A stretch of DNA of 7,554 bases, from assembly GCA_023433985.1 (NCBI GenBank), contig JAEYTN010000425.1, positions 1-7,554 of the forward strand, written 5' to 3'. This DNA is from Pseudomonadota bacterium. GTDB taxonomy: Bacteria; Pseudomonadota; Alphaproteobacteria; Rhizobiales; Devosiaceae. Positions 1 through 6,179 of this stretch are shown one piece after another. The notes beneath the pieces are model-generated. The model worked only from the letters and a program-made list of their open reading frames with translations. It searched no databases and was not told the origin of the DNA. How positions within the stretch are numbered: the first letter of the stretch is position 1; every line of letters begins with the position of its first letter. A program made the position numbers and the translations under genes.

Positions 1-737
1 ACGGCCATGGTCTGCGTCATCAGCATGCCGAAGCGCTTGATGCCGCGGGCGAAACTCGTGTCGGTTTCGAGCCCTCGGGCATGGGAGGCAATGTGGGCGT
101 ACTCGGTTGCAGCCCCGGTTGCCGTCACGACCATTGTGCCGGTACCACTGCGGACCGAGGTCCCCATGTGCAGTGCCGAGCTTGCTTTCGGGGACGATCG
201 GTCTGCGGCCATCTTCTCGGCTGGAAACGACTCGCCGGTGAGCGGTGCTTCGTCGACGTGCAGGCTGTTCGCGCCGAGCACGACGCCGTCGGCGGGGATC
301 ATGCTGCCGGCCTTGAGCGGCACGACATCCCCCGGCACCAGTTCGCCGGCGGGTAGCTCGACCGCCACCCGGTCGCGCAGCACGCGCACGGTATTGCTCA
401 GGCGAGCCTGGAGCGAGGCGACGGTATTGGCTGCCCTGTACTCCTGGAAGAATCCCAGAGCCGAACTGGCCAGCACGATCAGGACGATGATTGCCCCTTC
501 CTGCACCTCGCCTACCCCGAAAGAGAGTGCTGCCGCGGCAAGCAGGATCAATACGAACGGAGAGCGAAACTGCTCTGCCAGCACTGTGATCGGCAGCATG
601 ACCGACCGATCGTGGAGTTCGTTCCGGCCGTAGCGTGCGAGCCGCGCCTGCGCCTCCTGGCGCGACAGGCCTGACGGATCGGCCGAACGCCAGTCGAAGC
701 CGGCGCCCCCGTTCGGGAGAGATTTGTTCCGGGCCAT
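1..737 (-). CDS. P-type cation ATPase, Mg2+ (P3B/MgtA-like) class, N-terminal part; C-terminus outside window
   Basis: The minus-strand frame stays open from ATG 737-735 to the window edge (245 codons). The protein is an inner-membrane ATP-driven cation pump. Residues about 14-42 form a cation-ATPase N-terminal domain (SRQEAQARLARYGRNEL). Two hydrophobic helices, M1 (about 59-75) and M2 (about 80-97), are followed by the actuator domain, with VPGD at 134-137, IPADG at 147-151 and the dephosphorylation motif TGES at 167-170. The stretch TSFARGIKRFG (about 227-237) before M3 resembles the TxFxRG segment of MgtA/MgtB pumps, hence the Mg2+-type assignment. The substrate is inferred, because the M4-M6 ligands and the DKTGT phosphorylation site lie beyond the edge. 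The start is supported by GGGAGGT at 743-749, five bases upstream, and by the family-typical N-terminus. It diverges from a second, different P-type ATPase and shares its 153-bp control region. An H+ or other P3/P2 pump is the main alternative. Confidence 0.85.
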   Translation of the reverse strand, partial: MARNKSLPNGGAGFDWRSADPSGLSRQEAQARLARYGRNELHDRSVMLPITVLAEQFRSPFVLILLAAAALSFGVGEVQEGAIIVLIVLASSALGFFQEYRAANTVASLQARLSNTVRVLRDRVAVELPAGELVPGDVVPLKAGSMIPADGVVLGANSLHVDEAPLTGESFPAEKMAADRSSPKASSALHMGTSVRSGTGTMVVTATGAATEYAHIASHARGLETDTSFARGIKRFGMLMTQTMA

Positions 738-742
738 ACTGC

Positions 743-749
743 ACCTCCC
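743..749 (-). promoter_or_regulatory. ribosome binding site of the minus-strand ATPase
   Basis: On the minus strand this reads GGGAGGT, with five bases to the ATG at 737. It is a strong Shine-Dalgarno match and fixes the start codon. Confidence 0.75.
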
Positions 750-766
750 GCACTTCGCGACGCCTA

Positions 767-772
767 CCGATA
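767..772 (-). promoter_or_regulatory. candidate -10 element of the minus-strand ATPase promoter
   Basis: The minus strand reads TATCGG here. If the FNR-type box at 795-808 is centred at -41.5 (class II activation), the start of transcription would be near 760 and this hexamer falls exactly at -12 to -7. It shares only the first three bases with TATAAT, so it is tentative. The resulting leader would be about 23 nt and would contain the ribosome binding site. Confidence 0.3.
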
Positions 773-794
773 CCCGCCCACGGCCGGTGTCCTG

Positions 795-808
795 TTGATG
801 CGCCTCAA
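795..808. promoter_or_regulatory. FNR/Anr-type operator, box A
   Basis: The sequence TTGATGCGCCTCAA matches TTGAT-N4-ATCAA at 9 of 10 defined positions (C for A at 804). It lies in the divergent region between two P-type ATPase genes. Its centre (801.5) is 65 bp from the minus-strand start codon, a distance that allows class II activation of that gene. FNR-family regulators (Fnr, Anr, Dnr) bind such palindromes when oxygen is low or NO is present. The factor acting here is inferred. Confidence 0.6.
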
Positions 809-817
809 ACGGCGCCC

Positions 818-831
818 TTGACCTGCATCAA
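818..831. promoter_or_regulatory. FNR/Anr-type operator, box B
   Basis: The sequence TTGACCTGCATCAA matches TTGAT-N4-ATCAA at 9 of 10 defined positions (C for T at 822). Its centre (824.5) is 23 bp from that of box A and 66 bp before the ATG at 891. At -41.5 it would place the transcription start near 866; the corresponding -10 position (854-859, CAAGCT) is a poor match. The most direct reading is that box B serves the plus-strand ATPase operon and box A the divergent ATPase. Confidence 0.6.
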
Positions 832-890
832 CGGCATTAGGGGACAGCCGGGCCAAGCTGCGCAGATCGTTCGTTGAAACCTGGAGTGCG

Positions 891-3401
891 ATGCAACACG
901 TGGCCGAGGACCCGCAGTCGATCATCGGCCTCACTCCGGAGGAGGCGAGCCGGCGCCTCGCGGAGCATGGACCCAACAGCCTTCCTTCAGGCCGCAGTTC
1001 CACATTTCTGGACGGGCTGGTCGAACTGGCCCGGGAACCCGTGCTCATCCTTCTTCTCGCTGCGGCCGCGGTCTATTTCGTCGTCGGCAGCATGGTCGAA
1101 GGTGGAGTCCTGATCGGCTTCGCGCTGTTCAGCATCTCGTTGATGCTGTTCCAGGAACGGCGGAGCCGGCGGGCGATCGCCGCGCTTCGGGAGCTTGCTG
1201 CGCCGACCGCCCTCGTCCGCCGCGGCGGCAAGGATGTTCGCCTCCCCTCGGCGGAGCTCGTGCCGGGTGACCTAGTCATCCTCAACGAAGGCGAGCGTAT
1301 TCCTGCCGATGGGAAGCTGGTGCGGGCCGTCCACCTGCGCGTCGATGAATCGCTGCTCACCGGCGAAAGCCTCCCGGTCGAAAAGTCGGCTGATGCGGAC
1401 GACAGGGTCTGCGGGAGCACGCTGGTGGTGGCCGGACATGGACTGGTCCGGCTGACCGACACGGGCGCCGGCACGGAGGCCGGCAAACTTGGCGCCTCGC
1501 TGGCGATCATAGAGCCGGAGGAAACGCACCTGCAGCGCACGACGGGCCGGCTGGTCCGTGCCTTCGGGGTGCTGGCGATAGTGGTCTGCACCCTGCTTGC
1601 CATCTGGTACGGGATCCTCACGCAGGACTGGCTGCGCGGCGTTCTTTCTGGAATTGCCTTAGGCATGGCCATGCTCCCCGAGGAATTCCCGGTCGCGCTC
1701 ACCATCTTTCTCGCCATCGGCAGTTGGCGCCTTGCGCAGGTAGGAGTGCTTGTTCGGCGGGCCGCAGCCGTCGAGGCCTTGGGCGCAATCACCAGCCTGT
1801 GCGTCGATAAGACCGGAACGCTGACGGAAAACCGGATGCGCCTGCGCTACCTCGACAACAACATCCGGATCGATCTGCGCGAAGCGACGGAGCTTTCTGC
1901 CGAGGTCGGCCTATTGCTTCATGCCGCCCGCCTGGCCTCGCGGCGGAGCGGCTACGACCCGATGGACATCGCCGCCATCGACGCCGCCGACCGTCTTCTT
2001 CCAGCAGATCAGCGCGACGGTGGCCACCTGGTGCGCGAGTACAGCCTGAGCAGCGAGTTGCTGGCCTTCACGCAGGTCTGGCGTGAGGCCGACGGCAGCC
2101 TGCAGGCGGCCAGCAAGGGTGCGCCGGAGGCCATCGCGGCGCTCTGCCGGCTCGATCCCGGCGAAGCCGACCGCGTGACGCAACGTGCGCACGAAATGGC
2201 TGGAGCCGGGTTGCGCGTCCTGGCCGTGGCCGAGGCCTCCGCCACCGGGGAGCCGCTTCCAGCCAGTCCGAAGGCCATGAACTTCAGGTATCTGGGGCTC
2301 CTGGCCTTCGAGGATCCGATCAGGGAGAGTGTTCCCGCGGCCGTTGCGGCAGCCCGCGACGCCGGCATCAGCGTAAAGATGATCACCGGCGATTTCCCGG
2401 GCACGGCTCGGGCCATCGCCCAACAAGCCGGGATCGACGCGACATCGGTGGTGACCGGCGAGCAATTCGGCAAGGCGGACGGCGATCAGATGCGGGTCTG
2501 GGCTAGGTCCGCCGCCATCTTCGCGCGGGTGCGTCCCGAACAAAAGCTGAAGCTGGTGGACGCCCTGCAGGCCGTTGGTGAAACCGTCGCGATGACGGGA
2601 GACGGCGTCAATGACGCGCCGGCGCTGCAGTCGGCGGATGTGGGCATCGCGATGGGCCGCCGAGGCACCGACGTAGCACGCGAGGCCGCGGACATCGTGC
2701 TGCTCGATGAAGACTTCGGCCGCATCGTGGATGCCATCCGGCTGGGACGGCGCATCTTCGACAACCTGCGCAAGGTGATCATCTACATCGCGGCCGTGCA
2801 CGTGCCGATCGCCGGACTGGGCATCCTGCCGCTGGTCTTCGGACTGCCGGTTGCCATCTGGCCGCTGCACGTCGTCATCCTCGAGCTGCTGGTGGATTCC
2901 ATGTGCTCGCTCGCCTTCGAGGACACGCCCGCCGAGTCCGACATCATGCGGCGGCCACCACGCCGCCGGAGCGAGAGCATCGCGGGACTGCCGCAGATCG
3001 CGTTCGGACTTGCCCAGGGTGCCGTGGTGCTGGGCGTAAGCTTCGGCATCTACGCCGGGGCGCTCGCGCAAGGGGTGGACGTCGATGTCGCGCGCACGAT
3101 GGCGCTGGTGACTGCGGTCTTTGGCGATATCGCGCTGGTGCTGGCCAATGCCGGCCAGCACTCGGTGTTTCAGCGTTGGACCCTCCCCAGACCCCAACCG
3201 TTCTTCGTCCCGATCGCGGCCGTGACCTTGACGCTGCTGTCGCTCGCCATTGCCATTCCACCGGCGAGGCAACTCCTGCAATTCGGTTTGCCGAGCCTTG
3301 GGCAGTTTGCTCTGGTGGCAGGAGCCAGCGTGCTGTCGTGGGTGGTGCTTGAACTGTTGAAGCTGATCCCTGGAATCCGTCGTATCGCTGGCGCCATGTA
3401 A
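891..3401 (+). CDS. P-type cation-transporting ATPase (P2-like, PEEFP variant)
   Basis: This is a complete 836-residue inner-membrane pump that uses ATP through an aspartyl-phosphate intermediate. Domains in order: cation-ATPase N-terminus (about 8-33), M1 and M2 (about 50-88), actuator domain with TGES at 157-160, M3 and M4 (about 222-277) with PEEFP at 263-267, phosphorylation motif DKTGT at 306-310 (Asp306), nucleotide-binding KGAPE at 409-413, MITGD at 497-501, hinge TGDGVNDAP at 569-577, then six C-terminal helices. M6 (about 657-672) carries ELLVDS, giving acidic Glu665 and Asp669. PEEFP replaces the PEGLP of Ca2+ pumps, and the heavy-metal CPx motif and N-terminal CxxC are absent, so Cu/Zn/Cd transport is unlikely. 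Ca2+ or another hard cation is plausible but unproven. The start has GGAG at 883-886, four bases upstream. It leads the plus-strand gene run, 15 bp ahead of the dehydrogenase, behind FNR-type box B. Confidence 0.93.
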   Translation: MQHVAEDPQSIIGLTPEEASRRLAEHGPNSLPSGRSSTFLDGLVELAREPVLILLLAAAAVYFVVGSMVEGGVLIGFALFSISLMLFQERRSRRAIAALRELAAPTALVRRGGKDVRLPSAELVPGDLVILNEGERIPADGKLVRAVHLRVDESLLTGESLPVEKSADADDRVCGSTLVVAGHGLVRLTDTGAGTEAGKLGASLAIIEPEETHLQRTTGRLVRAFGVLAIVVCTLLAIWYGILTQDWLRGVLSGIALGMAMLPEEFPVALTIFLAIGSWRLAQVGVLVRRAAAVEALGAITSLCVDKTGTLTENRMRLRYLDNNIRIDLREATELSAEVGLLLHAARLASRRSGYDPMDIAAIDAADRLLPADQRDGGHLVREYSLSSELLAFTQVWREADGSLQAASKGAPEAIAALCRLDPGEADRVTQRAHEMAGAGLRVLAVAEASATGEPLPASPKAMNFRYLGLLAFEDPIRESVPAAVAAARDAGISVKMITGDFPGTARAIAQQAGIDATSVVTGEQFGKADGDQMRVWARSAAIFARVRPEQKLKLVDALQAVGETVAMTGDGVNDAPALQSADVGIAMGRRGTDVAREAADIVLLDEDFGRIVDAIRLGRRIFDNLRKVIIYIAAVHVPIAGLGILPLVFGLPVAIWPLHVVILELLVDSMCSLAFEDTPAESDIMRRPPRRRSESIAGLPQIAFGLAQGAVVLGVSFGIYAGALAQGVDVDVARTMALVTAVFGDIALVLANAGQHSVFQRWTLPRPQPFFVPIAAVTLTLLSLAIAIPPARQLLQFGLPSLGQFALVAGASVLSWVVLELLKLIPGIRRIAGAM

Positions 3402-3403
3402 CT

Positions 3404-3409
3404 GGAGGT
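3404..3409 (+). promoter_or_regulatory. ribosome binding site of the alcohol dehydrogenase
   Basis: GGAGGT starts three bases after the ATPase stop codon and lies seven bases before ATG 3417. The tight packing implies co-transcription with the ATPase. Confidence 0.75.
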
Positions 3410-3416
3410 AACCCCA

Positions 3417-4400
3417 ATGTGGGCAATGCGTCTACATCGGGCGGGTGAACCGCTTGTACTGGACGACGTACCCGTGCCCGAACCGCGGACCGGAGATCTG
3501 CTGGTCAGGGTGAGCGCGTGCGGCGTCTGCCGCACCGACCTGCACATCGTCGATGGTGACCTTCCGGCGCACCGGCTCCCCATCACCCCTGGGCACGAAG
3601 TAGTCGGTACGGTCGTACGGTGGGGATCGGACGTCCAGGGCTTCGCGATAGGTGATCGCGTCGGTGTTCCGTGGGTCGGCGGCACGTGCGGGCACTGTTC
3701 CTACTGTCTGGAGGGTCGCGAGAACCTCTGCGATCAGCCCCAATTCACCGGCTACCACCGCGACGGCGGCTACGCCGAATATTGCCTGGCCCGCCCCGAG
3801 CACATCGTGCGGTTGCCGATTGGAGGCGAGAGCGCGGAGCTCGCCCCGTTGCTTTGCGCCGGCCTCATTGGTTTCCGCTCCTACCGGCGCGCCGGCACGG
3901 TCAGGCGGCTGGGGCTCATCGGGTTCGGAGCCGCCGCGCACATTATCGCACAGCTCGCCACCGCTGACGGCATCCAAGTCTATGCGTTCACCCGCCCCGG
4001 CGATACTTCGAGCCAGCAATTCGCTCGTCGCCTCGGTGCGGCCTGGGCGGGTGGTACGGATGCGGCGCCGCCCGCCGAACTCGACGCGGTCATCATCTTC
4101 GCGCCGGCGGGCGAGCTCGTCCCCCTCGGGCTGCGACTGGTGCGCAAGGGAGGCCGGGTCGTCTGCGCAGGCATCCACATGAGCGACATCCCTGCCTTTC
4201 CATATGCCCGGCTATGGGGCGAGCGGGAGATCGTTTCGGTCGCCAATCTGACCCGCGGCGATGCGAAAGACTTCTTCGTCCACCCGGCTCTGGGCACGCT
4301 GAAGACGCAGGTCACGCGATACCGGCTCGAGGACGCAAACACCGCGCTCGCGGCCGTGAGGGCAGGTCGGATCGATGGAGCGGCCGTCCTGGTGTTCTAG
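3417..4400 (+). CDS. zinc-dependent alcohol dehydrogenase family protein
   Basis: This 327-residue cytosolic medium-chain dehydrogenase probably interconverts alcohols and aldehydes with NAD(P). The GroES-like N-terminal domain carries the catalytic zinc site: Cys38 in CGVCRTD, His60-Glu61 in PGHE and Cys147 in LLCAG. The structural zinc site is Cys91, Cys94, Cys97 and Cys105. The Rossmann domain begins at about 165, where the dinucleotide loop reads GFGAAAH (169-175). The C-terminal stretch with GIHMSDIPAFPY (252-263) and SVANLTR (274-280) resembles the adh_fam_2 subgroup of zinc-binding dehydrogenases as I recall it, rather than classical AdhP. All metal ligands are present and the length is normal, so it should be active. 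Substrate is not readable. It sits 15 bp after the ATPase and probably shares its mRNA; an FNR-type box follows its stop codon. A fermentative role in aldehyde reduction under low oxygen fits the context but is inferred. Confidence 0.92.
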   Translation: MWAMRLHRAGEPLVLDDVPVPEPRTGDLLVRVSACGVCRTDLHIVDGDLPAHRLPITPGHEVVGTVVRWGSDVQGFAIGDRVGVPWVGGTCGHCSYCLEGRENLCDQPQFTGYHRDGGYAEYCLARPEHIVRLPIGGESAELAPLLCAGLIGFRSYRRAGTVRRLGLIGFGAAAHIIAQLATADGIQVYAFTRPGDTSSQQFARRLGAAWAGGTDAAPPAELDAVIIFAPAGELVPLGLRLVRKGGRVVCAGIHMSDIPAFPYARLWGEREIVSVANLTRGDAKDFFVHPALGTLKTQVTRYRLEDANTALAAVRAGRIDGAAVLVF

Positions 4401-4414
4401 CCGCGACGATGGGG

Positions 4415-4428
4415 TTGACGGAGATCAA
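4415..4428. promoter_or_regulatory. FNR/Anr-type operator, box C, before the hydrolase gene
   Basis: The sequence TTGACGGAGATCAA matches TTGAT-N4-ATCAA at 9 of 10 defined positions (C for T at 4419). It lies in the 81-bp gap between dehydrogenase and hydrolase, centred 60 bp before ATG 4482, a distance much like that of box B to its gene (66 bp). It could give the hydrolase-VIT pair its own promoter. No good -10 hexamer is seen where class II geometry would put it (4451-4456). Confidence 0.5.
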
Positions 4429-4468
4429 GAGCGAGCGTTGGAGACGGAATACCGTGGTTGCCGATAAC

Positions 4469-4473
4469 GGGAG
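4469..4473 (+). promoter_or_regulatory. ribosome binding site deciding the hydrolase start
   Basis: GGGAG lies eight bases before ATG 4482. It favours that start over the in-frame TTG at 4458, and only from 4482 does the protein begin with an export-signal-like N-terminus. Confidence 0.6.
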
Positions 4474-4481
4474 CCACAGTA

Positions 4482-5483
4482 ATGTTGTCGCGAAGGGCAT
4501 TGCTCGGTTTGGGTGCCGCTACGACCGTAGTCGCTGTCGCAGGTGGGGCCGCGGGGTTCGCCTACAGCGCAGAGATGACGCAGGCGCGTGCCCTTGTAAG
4601 CCCCGAACTCAGTCGCACGACCGATACCCGCTTCGGCCAGCTTGAGTATGCCGAAGCGGGGCAGGGCCGCCCGCTCCTCATGATTCACGGCACCGGTGGC
4701 GGCTTCGATCAGGGGCTGTTCTTCACCAGGCGATTCAGCGAGGGTGGGTATCGTGTCATCGCGCCATCCCGCTTCGGCTACCTGCGTTCGGCGTTTCCGG
4801 ATGATCCGTCTTCCGAGAACCAGGCCGATGCCTTCGTTGATCTCCTGGATGCTTTGGGCATCGAGAAAGTCGCCGTAGCCGGTGGATCGGCGGGAGCGCT
4901 TTCCGCCATGGCTTTCGCTGTTCGCCATCCGGATCGTTGCGCCGCCTTGCTGCCGCTCGTGCCGGCCAGCTACGTGCCCCGCGACAAGCCGGTCCAGTCC
5001 GTGCCACCGGATCAAATGCAGATGGCGATGGCCGTGCTGAAGTCGGACATGCTCTTCTGGTTCGCCATCGCGACGTTGCCGGAACAGATGACCGAGGCTC
5101 TGCTCGCGACAAAGTCTTCTCTCGTGAAGGCCGCAAGTCCTTCCGAACAGGAGCGAGCTCGACACATCCTCCATTCGATCCTGCCCGTCAGCCTGAGATC
5201 TGAGGGTCTGGCCAACGATGCTCGGCTCGCGGGAACCCCGGCGCCGATGCCGATCGAGACGATCACCTGTCCAACGCTTGCTGTTTCGTACGAAGATGAT
5301 GGCTTCGGCACGGCGGATGCGGCTCGATACATCGGAAGGCAGGTACCCGCCGCTCGCGTTCATGTCTTCCCGATGGGGGCCACATCGGTATCGGCCACGA
5401 TGCGGAAGTGTTCGCGCTCGTCGACAGCTTTCTCAATGAGATCGGTTACGCGGAAACATGAGCCGCCTGCACTCCCACGCTGA
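4482..5483 (+). CDS. alpha/beta hydrolase with Tat-like N-terminal signal; 3' end apparently frameshifted
   Basis: The protein is an alpha/beta-fold hydrolase of unknown substrate. The N-terminus MLSRRALLGLGA followed by a hydrophobic Ala/Val/Gly stretch (to about 28) resembles a twin-arginine export signal or membrane anchor, so it probably acts outside the cytoplasm. HGTGGG (69-74) is the oxyanion-hole motif, GGSAG (134-138) holds the nucleophile Ser136, and Asp272 or Asp273 in SYEDDG is a candidate acid. After residue 299 the frame turns into unrelated Ser/Arg-rich sequence ending at TGA 5481-5483. The neighbouring frame instead reads GGHIGIGHDAEVFALVDSFL to TGA 5459-5461, which supplies the missing catalytic His and a normal C-terminus. 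One base therefore seems lost in the G run 5375-5379. In the restored frame the stop overlaps the VIT start as ATGA. As read, the product lacks its catalytic His and is probably inactive, unless the shift is a sequencing error. Confidence 0.82.
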   Translation: MLSRRALLGLGAATTVVAVAGGAAGFAYSAEMTQARALVSPELSRTTDTRFGQLEYAEAGQGRPLLMIHGTGGGFDQGLFFTRRFSEGGYRVIAPSRFGYLRSAFPDDPSSENQADAFVDLLDALGIEKVAVAGGSAGALSAMAFAVRHPDRCAALLPLVPASYVPRDKPVQSVPPDQMQMAMAVLKSDMLFWFAIATLPEQMTEALLATKSSLVKAASPSEQERARHILHSILPVSLRSEGLANDARLAGTPAPMPIETITCPTLAVSYEDDGFGTADAARYIGRQVPAARVHVFPMGATSVSATMRKCSRSSTAFSMRSVTRKHEPPALPR

Positions 5484-6159
5484 ACACCACGCTATGGAGC
5501 GAATTGGCTGGCTTCGGGCAGCTGTGCTGGGGGCTAACGACGGGATCGTGTCGACCTCGAGCCTGATCGTGGGCATTGCCGCCAGTACCGCGGATCACGG
5601 AGCGATCATCTCGGCAGGCGTAGCGGGCCTTGTCGCCGGAGCCCTTTCCATGGCCGCCGGAGAATACGTCTCGGTTCGATCGCAGGCGGACACGGAGGCG
5701 GCCGACCTGGCCCGGGAACGGCAGGAACTCATCGATCAGCCGGAGGCCGAACTCGATGAACTGACCGGCATCTACGTCGCCCGCGGACTCAGCCCTGCGT
5801 TGGCGCGACAGGTCGCCGAGGAACTCACTGCCCGGGACGCCATCGCGGCTCACGCTCGCGAAGAACTGGGGATCGTCGAGCATTTGGCCGCCAACCCTTT
5901 GCAGGCCGCTCTCACCTCTGCGGCAACCTTCTCGGTCGGCGCAGCAATACCGTTGGCGGCTGCCGCGCTCACGCCTCCCGTCATCGTGTTGTGGGTCACT
6001 ATGGCGGTCACCGCCGCGGCGCTTGCGGTGCTGGGAGCCCTCAGCGGCTGGACGGGTGGGGCGGGCCTCGTCAGGCCGGCGCTTCGCGTACTGTTCTGGG
6101 GCGTTCTGGCGATGGCGGTAACGTCGGGCGTCGGCTTCCTGTTCGGCCAGGTCGTCTAG
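5458..6159 (+). CDS. VIT1/CCC1-family Fe2+/Mn2+ transporter
   Basis: This 233-residue inner-membrane protein is of the VIT (vacuolar iron transporter-like) family; bacterial members mostly export or detoxify iron or manganese, usually by proton exchange. M1 contains GANDGIVSTSS (25-35) with the transport Asp28, and M2 contains GALSMAAGEY (61-70) with Met65. The cytoplasmic metal-binding helices follow: Glu87, Glu90, Glu98 and Glu101 have the same 3-8-3 spacing that I recall for the metal-binding glutamates of the plant protein EgVIT1. Three further helices (about 150-170, 174-195 and 207-230) complete the fold. The start ATG overlaps the restored hydrolase stop (ATGA), and the upstream Shine-Dalgarno is weak (GGAA near 5452-5455), so translational coupling to the hydrolase is likely and the hydrolase frameshift may reduce it. 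The family is clear; the exact metal is inferred. Confidence 0.9.
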   Translation: MSRLHSHAEHHAMERIGWLRAAVLGANDGIVSTSSLIVGIAASTADHGAIISAGVAGLVAGALSMAAGEYVSVRSQADTEAADLARERQELIDQPEAELDELTGIYVARGLSPALARQVAEELTARDAIAAHAREELGIVEHLAANPLQAALTSAATFSVGAAIPLAAAALTPPVIVLWVTMAVTAAALAVLGALSGWTGGAGLVRPALRVLFWGVLAMAVTSGVGFLFGQVV

Positions 6160-6179
6160 CCTGCGCGACCGGAGCGGGA

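Noticed and set aside
7..633. A 208-residue plus-strand open frame at the left edge
   Set aside because: The opposite strand encodes a clear P-type ATPase with TGES and helices M1 and M2; the plus frame is low-complexity Ser/Ala/Thr/Pro sequence.
1911..3281. A 456-residue minus-strand open frame opposite the P-type ATPase
   Set aside because: It lies wholly antisense to a gene with every P-type ATPase motif, has no recognisable domain, and is the kind of long shadow frame expected in GC-rich DNA.
4458..4481. TTG 4458 as the hydrolase start
   Set aside because: It adds eight residues before the Tat-like leader and has no Shine-Dalgarno, while ATG 4482 has GGGAG eight bases upstream.
4425..5363. 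A 312-residue minus-strand open frame opposite the hydrolase
   Set aside because: It is Arg/Gly-rich with no domain pattern, and the plus strand has an intact alpha/beta hydrolase core.
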